A stretch of DNA of 64,000 nucleotides, from assembly GCF_003355455.1 (NCBI RefSeq), contig NZ_CP031357.1, positions 2,706,501 through 2,770,500 on the forward strand, given 5' to 3'. The stretch comes from Erythrobacter aureus. GTDB lineage: Bacteria; Pseudomonadota; Alphaproteobacteria; Sphingomonadales; Sphingomonadaceae. Below are positions 7,499 to 14,812 of this stretch, piece after piece (position 1 is the stretch's first letter; the number at the start of each line of letters is the position of its first letter). The notes beneath the pieces were generated by a model. The model saw only the letters and a program-made list of their open reading frames with translations, searched no databases and had not been told where the DNA came from. A program made the position numbers and the translations under genes.

Positions 7499-9460
7499 AT
7501 GAACCATCCTTTCACGCACCGCCCGGTCTCTCCAGCCGATGCGGATCGAGAACTCCTGCGAGAGGGTATCGCCAAGGCCAATATTCCGGCTCTTCTGCTG
7601 GTTCTCTACCAGATGACGGGCGAGGAGCGCTGGCTGAACGAACCCTATGCTCCCAAGCGTTCGCCCGGGCTCGACGACAATGACAGCGGCCAGTTGCCCG
7701 AGAATATCCAGAACGAAATTCGCAATGCCGCAAGCGCCGCCATCGACGCATGGCTCGAAGGCCGGGAACTCGCCGTTCCGCGTCCCGACAACCGGCGCCT
7801 CGCGGAAATGTTGACCGTCGCCATGACCGAACATGTACCGCAGGAATATGGCGACATCATCGCTGCGGGCATGGAGTTCGACGAAGCGGAAAACGAGGCC
7901 GACACTGTCATCCCTGCCCACAAGAGTGCGATTGTCATCGGCGGCGGTGTCTCGGGCATTTGCGCGGGTATCGAGCTTCAGAAGCTGGGCGTTCCCTACA
8001 TTCTGTTCGAAAAGAACGAGGACTTCGGCGGGACATGGTTCGAAAACAAATATCCCGGATGCGGAGTGGACACGCCGTCCCTGACCTACACCTTCTCGTG
8101 CCGACCGAACGACTGGTCGATGTATTTCCCGCTGCGCGATGAAATCGAGGAGTATCTGCTCGACACGGCGAAAGAGTTCGACCTCTATGAAAGCGCGCGG
8201 TTCCAGACCCATGTGGAGGAGGCCCGCTGGAACGAGCAAACCGGCAAATGGGATGTGACCGTCACCACGCCGCAGGGCAACCGCGAAACCCATAGCGCCG
8301 ACTATTTGTTCAGCGCGGTCGGCATCCTCAACACTCCCAAATATCCGAAGATCGACGGCCTCGATGATTTCCGGGGCGATGTCTACCACACCAGTTGCTG
8401 GCCGGACGATGTCGACCTGATGGACAAGCGGGTGGCGGTAATCGGCAATGGCGCCTCGGGCATGCAGGTCGCCCCCGCGATTGCCGACGAGGTGGAAAGC
8501 CTGACCATCTTCGCCCGGTCCAAACAATGGGCGGCACCTTTCCCGCAGTTTCGCAAGACCATTCCCGAAGGTGTCCGCTATCTCATGCAGGTGGTTCCGC
8601 TATATCGCGCATGGCTGGAACAGCGTTTGTCCTGGACCTTCAACGACCGTGTGCATGGCACGCTGTTCCGCGATCCCGAATGGACCCACCCCGACCGTGC
8701 GGTCAACGAGATCAATGACGGTCATCGCCGTGCATTCACGCGCTATGTGAAGGAGCAGTTGGCGGACAGGCCCGATCTCATCGAACATGTGCTGCCCGAT
8801 TACCCGCCCTTCGCGAAGCGCATGCTGCTGGACAATGGATGGTACCGGACCATCAAGAAAGATAACGTGGAGCTCATTCCCGAGCATCTCGCGAAGATCG
8901 AGGGCAAGACGCTGTATTCATCTTCCGGCAAGAGCGTGGATGCCGATGTTATTATCCTCGCCACGGGTTTTGAGACGACCCAAGTGCTCGGATCCTACGA
9001 CATCGTCGGTCGTGAAGGGCAGCTTCTGCACGACAAATGGGGCAAGGACGACGCAGCCGCCTATCTGGGAACGCTGGTCCCCGGTTTTCCAAACTTCTTC
9101 ATCCTTCTCGGCCCCAATGTCGGCTCCGGTCACGGCGGCAGCATGATCCGTAACATCGAGAACCAGATGCACTTCGCCGGAGAAGTGGTGCTTTCCGCAA
9201 GCGAGCACGGCGCGCGAACCGTGGAGGTCCGCGACGCGGTCTATGAGGATTACCTCCACCGGATCGACGAAGCCCATGAGAAGCTGGTCTGGACGCATCC
9301 TGGAACCGAGAACTGGTATCGCAACTCGAAAGGCCGCGTGATCGCCATCACCCCCTGGCGCAACGATGCCTTCTGGCGAATGACGCGCAAACCGAAGGAA
9401 AGCGATCTCGTTTTCAGCAGCGATAGCGCGGGGGCGGCCCACACGGCGAAGACGGGCTGA
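7499..9460 (+). CDS. Flavin-containing Baeyer-Villiger monooxygenase (HAPMO-like)
   Basis: A 653-residue class B flavoprotein monooxygenase that would insert one oxygen atom next to a carbonyl, making an ester or lactone at the cost of NADPH and O2. The FAD-binding GGGVSG is at residues 148-153, the BVMO fingerprint FRGDVYHTSCWP at 291-302, and the NADP-binding GNGASG at 316-321. A helical extension of about 140 residues precedes the flavin domain, as in 4-hydroxyacetophenone monooxygenase. It fits a pathway in which a ketone is oxidised to an ester or lactone, opened by the nearby MBL-fold hydrolase and activated by the acyl-CoA ligase. That order is inference. The start ATG at 7499 is the first of the frame with family similarity; its ribosome site is weak. 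Confidence 0.9.
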   Translation: MNHPFTHRPVSPADADRELLREGIAKANIPALLLVLYQMTGEERWLNEPYAPKRSPGLDDNDSGQLPENIQNEIRNAASAAIDAWLEGRELAVPRPDNRRLAEMLTVAMTEHVPQEYGDIIAAGMEFDEAENEADTVIPAHKSAIVIGGGVSGICAGIELQKLGVPYILFEKNEDFGGTWFENKYPGCGVDTPSLTYTFSCRPNDWSMYFPLRDEIEEYLLDTAKEFDLYESARFQTHVEEARWNEQTGKWDVTVTTPQGNRETHSADYLFSAVGILNTPKYPKIDGLDDFRGDVYHTSCWPDDVDLMDKRVAVIGNGASGMQVAPAIADEVESLTIFARSKQWAAPFPQFRKTIPEGVRYLMQVVPLYRAWLEQRLSWTFNDRVHGTLFRDPEWTHPDRAVNEINDGHRRAFTRYVKEQLADRPDLIEHVLPDYPPFAKRMLLDNGWYRTIKKDNVELIPEHLAKIEGKTLYSSSGKSVDADVIILATGFETTQVLGSYDIVGREGQLLHDKWGKDDAAAYLGTLVPGFPNFFILLGPNVGSGHGGSMIRNIENQMHFAGEVVLSASEHGARTVEVRDAVYEDYLHRIDEAHEKLVWTHPGTENWYRNSKGRVIAITPWRNDAFWRMTRKPKESDLVFSSDSAGAAHTAKTG

Positions 9461-9542
9461 AATCCCGTCGACGCGCCCTGCACCCCCAAACCGACCCCGG
9501 ACCGGCATCCCGCCGGGTCGGCCCGTCGGATACGGCAGCATG

Positions 9543-9568
9543 CCGGAGCTGCGCGAACGCAGCTCCGG
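9543..9568. terminator. Hairpin between convergent genes
   Basis: A perfect 11-bp stem CCGGAGCTGCG / CGCAGCTCCGG with loop CGAA sits between the convergent monooxygenase and MBL-hydrolase genes. No long T run follows on either side, so it may be a bidirectional terminator or an mRNA-end stabiliser. Confidence 0.6.
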
Positions 9569-9627
9569 TTGCAAAACGTCTTCGGGGCTATGTCGGCACA
9601 GGATTGAACCGATGATGCGTCAGGAGG

Positions 9628-10527
9628 CTACGCTCTCGATCCGGCGCGGAAGAGTGGGCGAAAATCCCCGCCGATACGCTCGACGAAAACCGAATGCGGG
9701 GCCGCGAAATGCGCGGGCACGATGCGGGCGCCCCGGTCGGCGGCACGCCCCAGTATCGCGCGCCGCGTCCGCACGGCTTCCTCCCGGTTCTCGCAATACA
9801 CGCTGTTCCAGTCAGGCCGCTGAATTTGAACCGGGTGGTGCAGTATGTCCCCCGTGAACAGCGCGATTGCACTCTCGCTCTCCACTTCCAGGACCATATG
9901 CCCCGGCGTGTGGCCGGGCGAATCATGCGCGATCATGCCCTCGGCGATCGTCGCACCATTTTCGATCAGTTCCGCCTGTCCGGCAGCGATGATCGGCGCC
10001 ACGCTGTCTTCGAAAACATTGGCGTTTACCGCCGCCCCTGTCAGCGAGCGGTAGGTTTCCTTTTCGGGATTCCACGCCTCTTCATCCAGAGCGGGGAAAT
10101 AATAGGTCGCGTTGGGAAATGTCGGTTCCCACGCATCCCCGATTAGCCTGGTGTTCCAACCGACATGATCGATATGAAGATGGGTGCAGAAGACCTTGTC
10201 GATGTCCTCGGGGGTAAAGCCTGCCTCGCCCAACCGGTCGAGAAAATCGCCTTCCAGGTCGCCGAAAATCGGGATGCCTGGCCGCTCCTTGCGGTTTCCC
10301 GCTCCGGTATCGACCAGCACCCGCTGGGTCCCGGTATCGATCACCCAGCTCTGCAAATAGCCATAAACGAGCCCGGTGCGCAGAAAGTCCGGCACGATCC
10401 CGGTCCATCCTCCGGCGAAGACGCCGGGATCGTATTCCGCGAAGAGAGCGTCGGGCGGGCTGAACCCGCCCTGCCATTCCTCGATCCGATAGACCTTGTG
10501 GCGGCCTATCCTGAATGCCTCCAACAT
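9628..10527 (-). CDS. MBL-fold metallo-hydrolase (lactonase-like)
   Basis: A 299-residue metallo-beta-lactamase-fold protein. The metal motif THLHIDHVG places His116, His118, Asp120 and His121; a further ligand set is seen in SPGHTPGH, FTGD and PAHF. The set matches dinuclear-zinc hydrolases of the lactonase/AHL-lactonase type. Position between the Baeyer-Villiger monooxygenase and the TonB receptor suggests hydrolysis of the lactone or ester made by the monooxygenase, which is inference. It is transcribed with the TonB receptor (17 nt between the receptor stop and its start). No signal peptide is seen, so a cytoplasmic location is likely. Confidence 0.85.
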   Translation of the reverse strand: MLEAFRIGRHKVYRIEEWQGGFSPPDALFAEYDPGVFAGGWTGIVPDFLRTGLVYGYLQSWVIDTGTQRVLVDTGAGNRKERPGIPIFGDLEGDFLDRLGEAGFTPEDIDKVFCTHLHIDHVGWNTRLIGDAWEPTFPNATYYFPALDEEAWNPEKETYRSLTGAAVNANVFEDSVAPIIAAGQAELIENGATIAEGMIAHDSPGHTPGHMVLEVESESAIALFTGDILHHPVQIQRPDWNSVYCENREEAVRTRRAILGRAADRGARIVPAHFAAPHSVFVERIGGDFRPLFRAGSRA

Positions 10528-10543
10528 CCGATGTTCCCGCGAC

Positions 10544-12829
10544 TCAGAAGTCGAAGCCGACGGTCACTCCGTAGGTTCTCGGCGGCCTGAGCGATCCGAC
10601 CGACACGAAGCCGTAAAGCGGCGCGGTGATGATCGTGTTCGCCAAGGCGTATTTATCGAAGATGTTCTTGCCCCAGACGGATACCGACCATGTATCGCCG
10701 GGCGAGCGATACGTGACGCTGGCATTCGCCATGGCAAAGGCTTCTTGCCTTGCATCGTCATTGTTGAATTCGGTGAAGAAGACTTCGTCCTGGAAGTTCA
10801 GATCCGCCGAAAGATCGATGGCCCCATTGCCACCCATGTCGATCGTGTGATCGGCAAACAGGGCCACCGTGAACTCCGGCGCATTCGCCAAGCGGTTGCC
10901 GGAAAGGTCGGACAAGGCGGGATTGTCGGCACAGACGGGGAACTGCCTGCGCGTCGTATCGCCGGCTGCATAATAGCCATTGCAGAAATCGGTATATTCC
11001 GCATTCAGATATGTCCCGAAGAGGCGGAAGGTGGTGTTGGGAGCGGGACGGATCGTCGCCTCCACCTCAAGCCCGTAATTGCGGGCCGAAGCGGCATTGA
11101 TCGTTTCGACGATGCTGTTCTCGTTGACGAAACCGACCTGCAGATTGGTGTAGTCGTAATAGAAGGCCGCAGCGCTGTAGCCGAAGGTTCCATCGGCAGT
11201 CTCGCCCCGCAGACCCAGTTCGTAACTCCACACGTCTTCCGGATCGATGACGGCGTTCAAGCTGCCGATGTTTACCACACCGGATTTGAAACCCTTGGTG
11301 ACCTTGCCGTAGAGCAGCGTCCCGCCAGGGGTCTCATACTCGAGAACGAATTTGGGCGTAATTGCATCCCAGTCGCCGCTCTTGTCGGTCGGGATGTCGA
11401 TACCCTGGGCATCGAAGGTGAAGCGCCCGGTGCCGGATCGCTTTTCCCAATTGTACCGCGCGCCAGCCGTGAACGACAGGCTGGGGGTAATATCGACAGT
11501 ACCTTCCAGGTAAACGCCGGCGGCCTTCGTATCCACCGTCCCACGCTGGAGATAGTTGCCGCCATCGAAGAGATCGGGCGGCAGGTTGGTGCCGAGAACG
11601 ATATTGAAATACCGGGCGAGATTGACCGTCGGCACCCTGACCTCGCCGAACAGCTCCTCTTCGAAATACATCGCCCCACCCAGCAGCGAGACGCTGCCCA
11701 GATCGGCCGTGAAGGTCAGCTCCTGGCTGAAGGATTCACTGTCCTCGGTATAGTTGTTCTGACCGAACGCATTCACATTGGTGACATCCAGATCGTTCCG
11801 GTTGAAGCGTTGGAACTTGCGATAGGCCGTGGTCGAAGTCAGCGTGAAGCTGCCCTTGTCGAGAGTCGCGATAGCCTGGACGCTGGTGCCTTTGCGATCG
11901 TTGATCGCGTCTTCGTTCGAATAGACATTCCGGTTGTCGACCCGCTGGCCGAGATTGGCATAGTAATCGTTGATCGTCTCTCCGCCCAATAGGGGACCGG
12001 GCAATGCCGCCTCGGGTGCCACCGTGGGGCCGAAATAGTGGAACGCGTAATTGTAATCGTCTTCCCGGAAATGGTCGGCCACCACCAGCAGTTCGAGATC
12101 CGGTGTGACATTGGCCCGAAGCGAGCCGCGCAAGGCATAGGCGTCCCTGTCGTCGACCGGGTTTCCGGTGACAAGGTTGGCCCCGTAGCCATCACGGCTT
12201 TCGTATTTTCCGGCCACCCGGAATGCCAATGCGTCGCCGACGATGGGTCCGCCCACGGCGCCTTCGAGCGTTATGGCATCGTAATTCCCATAGGTCGCCC
12301 GCGCATAGCCTTCGAAATACGATGTCGGCCGAGCCGTCACAATGTTGATCACACCGCCCGTCGCGCCGCGTCCATAGGTCGTGCCCTGCGGACCACGCAG
12401 AACCTCGATCTGCGCGATATCGTAGAATCCGCTCAACTGGGCCGCCGGTCGGCTGTTGATCGCGCCGTTCTGAAGGAACGCCACCGCGCCGTCGGCCCCC
12501 AGATCGATGCTGGTAAGGCCGATGCCGCGGATGAAGGTCCGATTGACGCCGAACTGATCCCCGACCGAGACATTGGGTATGGCCGCCGCAAGATCACCCG
12601 CATTCTCAATGCCGCCCGCGCCCACGGCAGATGCGTCGATCACCGAGATGGCGGCGGCGGTATCTTCCAGCGATTGACCCGACTTCGTCGCGGTGACGAC
12701 GATCACATTTTCCGAACTGCCGCTCGATGCTGTCTGCGAATCGCCGTCTTGCGCCACTGCCTGACCGGCAGAGGCGAGCGAAACGACGGCGGTGGCCGCC
12801 AGCAATGCGCACTTGGTGCTCTTCTTCAT
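10544..12829 (-). CDS. TonB-dependent receptor (cluster 1)
   Basis: A 761-residue outer-membrane receptor for active uptake of a ligand driven by TonB-ExbBD. A signal peptide (MKKSTKCALLAATAVVSLASAGQAVAQ) is followed by a plug domain with VIVVTATKSGQSLEDTAAAISV, IRGIGLTS and VLRGPQGTTYGRGATGG. The C-terminal strand ends in GVTVGFDF, with the terminal aromatic residue needed for barrel assembly. The ATG at 12829 follows GGGAGAGAAGAG. A perfect palindrome TACTGGCCAGTA lies 36 bp upstream of the start and is shared with the TetR gene and the CoA-transferase promoter. The co-regulated catabolic genes suggest it imports the substrate of that pathway. The ligand itself cannot be read from the sequence. 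Confidence 0.92.
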   Translation of the reverse strand: MKKSTKCALLAATAVVSLASAGQAVAQDGDSQTASSGSSENVIVVTATKSGQSLEDTAAAISVIDASAVGAGGIENAGDLAAAIPNVSVGDQFGVNRTFIRGIGLTSIDLGADGAVAFLQNGAINSRPAAQLSGFYDIAQIEVLRGPQGTTYGRGATGGVINIVTARPTSYFEGYARATYGNYDAITLEGAVGGPIVGDALAFRVAGKYESRDGYGANLVTGNPVDDRDAYALRGSLRANVTPDLELLVVADHFREDDYNYAFHYFGPTVAPEAALPGPLLGGETINDYYANLGQRVDNRNVYSNEDAINDRKGTSVQAIATLDKGSFTLTSTTAYRKFQRFNRNDLDVTNVNAFGQNNYTEDSESFSQELTFTADLGSVSLLGGAMYFEEELFGEVRVPTVNLARYFNIVLGTNLPPDLFDGGNYLQRGTVDTKAAGVYLEGTVDITPSLSFTAGARYNWEKRSGTGRFTFDAQGIDIPTDKSGDWDAITPKFVLEYETPGGTLLYGKVTKGFKSGVVNIGSLNAVIDPEDVWSYELGLRGETADGTFGYSAAAFYYDYTNLQVGFVNENSIVETINAASARNYGLEVEATIRPAPNTTFRLFGTYLNAEYTDFCNGYYAAGDTTRRQFPVCADNPALSDLSGNRLANAPEFTVALFADHTIDMGGNGAIDLSADLNFQDEVFFTEFNNDDARQEAFAMANASVTYRSPGDTWSVSVWGKNIFDKYALANTIITAPLYGFVSVGSLRPPRTYGVTVGFDF

Positions 12830-12865
12830 TCTCTTCTCTCCCAAAATACCAAGCCTCTTAATTTC

Positions 12866-12877
12866 TACTGGCCAGTA
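12866..12877. promoter_or_regulatory. Palindromic operator, copy 2 (TonB receptor promoter)
   Basis: A perfect 12-bp palindrome TACTGGCCAGTA, 36 bp upstream of the TonB receptor start. The same sequence, extended to 14 bp, precedes the TetR gene. Confidence 0.75.
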
Positions 12878-12919
12878 TACGTTTGCAAAATTCGGACCGA
12901 TTCTGTTTCTGGTATGGTG

Positions 12920-13573
12920 TTAGTTCGTGGGTTTTTCGGCACCCGCTAAACGCAAGGCCGCCGTGACCAACTGGTCGATCACATCGTCGGCGGATCGCTG
13001 GCCGCCCGGCGAATACCAGGTCGGTATCCAACTGATCAGCCCCCCGATCCAGACGGCAACGAAGGAGTCGGTATCCTCGCGAAACTCGCCGGCCTCGATA
13101 CCTTCGCGGATCAATTCCGCGATCTGGTGATCGAAAGAGTGCCTCAGCCGCAAGATGCGTTCGTGGTCGTCAGCACTCAGATGCTTCATCTCGCGCTGGT
13201 AAACCACGACGTATTCCTGCCGATCGATCACGATCCTGCCGACCTGCCGCACGACCTCGGCAAGCAGGTCGCGATGGTTCTTGTGATCGCCGGCCAAGGT
13301 GGCCTCGAGAACCGCCAGCGCTTCGCTGATCCCCACTTCGCAGATCGCGGCGAGGATGGCTTCCTTGTTCTTGAAGTAGGAATAGAGGAACGGCTTGGTG
13401 ACGCCGAGCTGTTCGGCGACATTGTCCAGCGTGCAGCTGCTGTAGCCGCTCTGGTAGAACAATCGGCTCGCAACCTCGACAATGCGATTGGTCTTGAAGG
13501 CCACGAACTCGCTCTTGAGAGAGGCATTCTCCGCCCCCACGGCCCTGCGCGTTTTTCTGGCTACAGCTGACAT
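12920..13573 (-). CDS. TetR/AcrR family regulator (probable local regulator of the 3.3-13.7 kb cluster)
   Basis: A 217-residue TetR-type regulator. The N-terminal domain reads NRIVEVASRLFYQSGYSS, then a helix-turn-helix DNVAEQLGVTKPFLYSYFKNKEAIL, typical of the family. The remaining residues form the ligand-binding and dimerisation domain (WIGGLISWIPTWY). The ATG at 13573 is chosen; a longer upstream extension has no family similarity. It lies next to the TonB receptor, and an identical palindrome is found upstream of itself, of the receptor and of the CoA transferase/alcohol dehydrogenase pair. It is therefore the likely repressor of the whole catabolic island and of itself. The inducer is unknown, possibly an acyl-CoA or pathway ketone. 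Confidence 0.88.
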   Translation of the reverse strand: MSAVARKTRRAVGAENASLKSEFVAFKTNRIVEVASRLFYQSGYSSCTLDNVAEQLGVTKPFLYSYFKNKEAILAAICEVGISEALAVLEATLAGDHKNHRDLLAEVVRQVGRIVIDRQEYVVVYQREMKHLSADDHERILRLRHSFDHQIAELIREGIEAGEFREDTDSFVAVWIGGLISWIPTWYSPGGQRSADDVIDQLVTAALRLAGAEKPTN

Positions 13574-13891
13574 AGCCGCACCATCGCTGATCTGGAGCGT
13601 TCGAGCAATTCCATCTCCCGTGCGGTGGATTTTCCTCCACCATCGAGAAGATGATGGCAAAAAATCGATATACTGGCCAGTATTTTTTTCAGTTTATCGG
13701 TATGAAGGGTTCGAGCCGATGGACTACAAGATGTAAGGTGCCCTGATCGACGAGGCCGATCGCCCCTTGTTTGGGCAGACCGAAATGCCCCGAAGCTTGG
13801 GCGCCCGCCACATCGAAGAGAACGCCAACCGCCGAGAACCATCCCGGATACACTCGCACCCGATGGCCTGCCGCCAAAAAACTGCCTGAAA
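13574..13891. other. Intergenic region between the TetR gene and tRNA-Arg
   Basis: This 318-nt stretch contains the third operator copy at 13670-13683 followed by a T-rich tract. Nothing in the remaining 200 nt (13684-13891) looks like a gene: short open frames in several directions have no recognisable family and no ribosome site. The segment may be the leader of the TetR gene plus decayed sequence beside the tRNA. Confidence 0.6.
13670..13683. promoter_or_regulatory. Palindromic operator, copy 3 (TetR gene upstream region)
   Basis: A perfect 14-bp palindrome ATACTGGCCAGTAT, 97 bp upstream of the TetR start codon. It is the longest perfect copy of the motif also seen at 4540-4557 and 12866-12877, consistent with autoregulation. 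Confidence 0.75.
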
Positions 13892-13968
13892 TGGCGCGCC
13901 CGGCAGGACTCGAACCTGCAACTCCAAGCTTAGAAGGCTCGTGCTCTATCCAGTTGAACTACGGGCGC
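13892..13968 (-). tRNA. tRNA-Arg (anticodon TCT)
   Basis: A complete cloverleaf can be drawn on the minus strand. The acceptor stem is GCGCCCG/CGGGCGC with discriminator G and an encoded CCA end. The D arm is GTTCAACTGGATAGAGC. The anticodon stem CGAGC/GCTTG closes loop CTTCTAA with anticodon TCT. The T arm is GCAGG-TTCGAGT-CCTGC. tRNA genes are common integration sites, but no flanking attachment repeat or integrase is visible. Confidence 0.95.
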
Positions 13969-14029
13969 GCGCTGTGTGTGCCATAACGTGCCTTTCGCCA
14001 CTGGCCAATCGGCTCTAACCCACTTTGTC

Positions 14030-14761
14030 ATGGAAAACCCATCGCAGGCCCCCGCGACCACCGCACCCCGTTTCCGGTACTACGATCTGGTGATGGCAGC
14101 CTTTGTCACCATTCTGCTGCTGTCCAACCTGATCGGCGCCTCCAAACCGAGCTACGTCACTTTGCCAGTGATCGGCGAGTGGTCCTTTGGCGCGGGCGTG
14201 CTGTTCTTTCCGGTCAGCTACATCATCGGCGACATCCTGACCGAGGTTTACGGCTATGCCCGCGCGCGCCGGGTTATCTGGACCGGCTTTGCCGCCCTGC
14301 TATTCATGGCCTTCATGGCCTGGGTGGTCGTGCAACTGCCCCCTGCCGATGGCTGGCCGGGACAAGAGGCCTATGAATTCGTCTTCGGCAATTCCTGGCG
14401 CATCGTGCTGGCTTCGATGGTCGCCTTCTGGGCGGGCGAATTCGCCAACAGCTACGTGCTCGCCAAAATGAAGGTCTGGACGCAGGGGCGACACCTGTGG
14501 ATGCGCACGATCGGCTCGACCGTGGTGGGGCAAGGCCTCGACAGCATGATTTTCTACCCGCTGGCCTTTTGGGGCCTCGTCGGCTGGCCGGTCGAGCTGC
14601 TGTGGCAGGTCGTGCTGTCGCAATGGGCGATCAAGACCGCGTGGGAAGCGCTGCTGACCCCGGTGACCTACGCCGTGGTCGGCACCCTGAAGCGCGCGGA
14701 GGGCGTGGAGGTTTTCGATACCGACACCGATTTCTCACCCTTCGCATCATCGGCGAGATAG
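14030..14761 (+). CDS. yhhQ: Queuosine precursor transporter (YhhQ/VUT family)
   Basis: A 243-residue inner-membrane protein of the vitamin uptake transporter (VUT/YhhQ, DUF165) family, with about six hydrophobic segments. Family-typical segments include LLLSNLIGASK, FFPVSYIIGDILTEVYGYARARRVIW and SWRIVLASMVAFWAGEFANSYVLAKMK. Orthologues import the queuosine precursors preQ0/preQ1, used to modify tRNA anticodons. It is encoded beside a tRNA gene, but that position is probably incidental. The ATG at 14030 is used because the family core begins soon after it. A terminator downstream (14761-14790) mainly serves the convergent TonB receptor gene. Confidence 0.88.
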   Translation: MENPSQAPATTAPRFRYYDLVMAAFVTILLLSNLIGASKPSYVTLPVIGEWSFGAGVLFFPVSYIIGDILTEVYGYARARRVIWTGFAALLFMAFMAWVVVQLPPADGWPGQEAYEFVFGNSWRIVLASMVAFWAGEFANSYVLAKMKVWTQGRHLWMRTIGSTVVGQGLDSMIFYPLAFWGLVGWPVELLWQVVLSQWAIKTAWEALLTPVTYAVVGTLKRAEGVEVFDTDTDFSPFASSAR

Positions 14762-14790
14762 AAAAAAGGGGCGACCCGCAGGCCGCCCCT
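14761..14790 (-). terminator. Intrinsic terminator of the TonB receptor gene
   Basis: Read on the minus strand, AGGGGCG pairs with CGCCCCT and is followed by a run of Ts (a run of A at 14762-14767 on the plus strand). It lies 23 nt past the stop of the receptor gene at 14813. It may also end the convergent yhhQ transcript. Confidence 0.75.
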
Positions 14791-14812
14791 CCCTCCCCCA
14801 TTGAAGGTGTGA

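Noticed and set aside
13684..13891. Possible integrated element or attachment site beside tRNA-Arg
   Set aside because: No integrase gene, repeat of the tRNA 3' end or change in base composition was seen.
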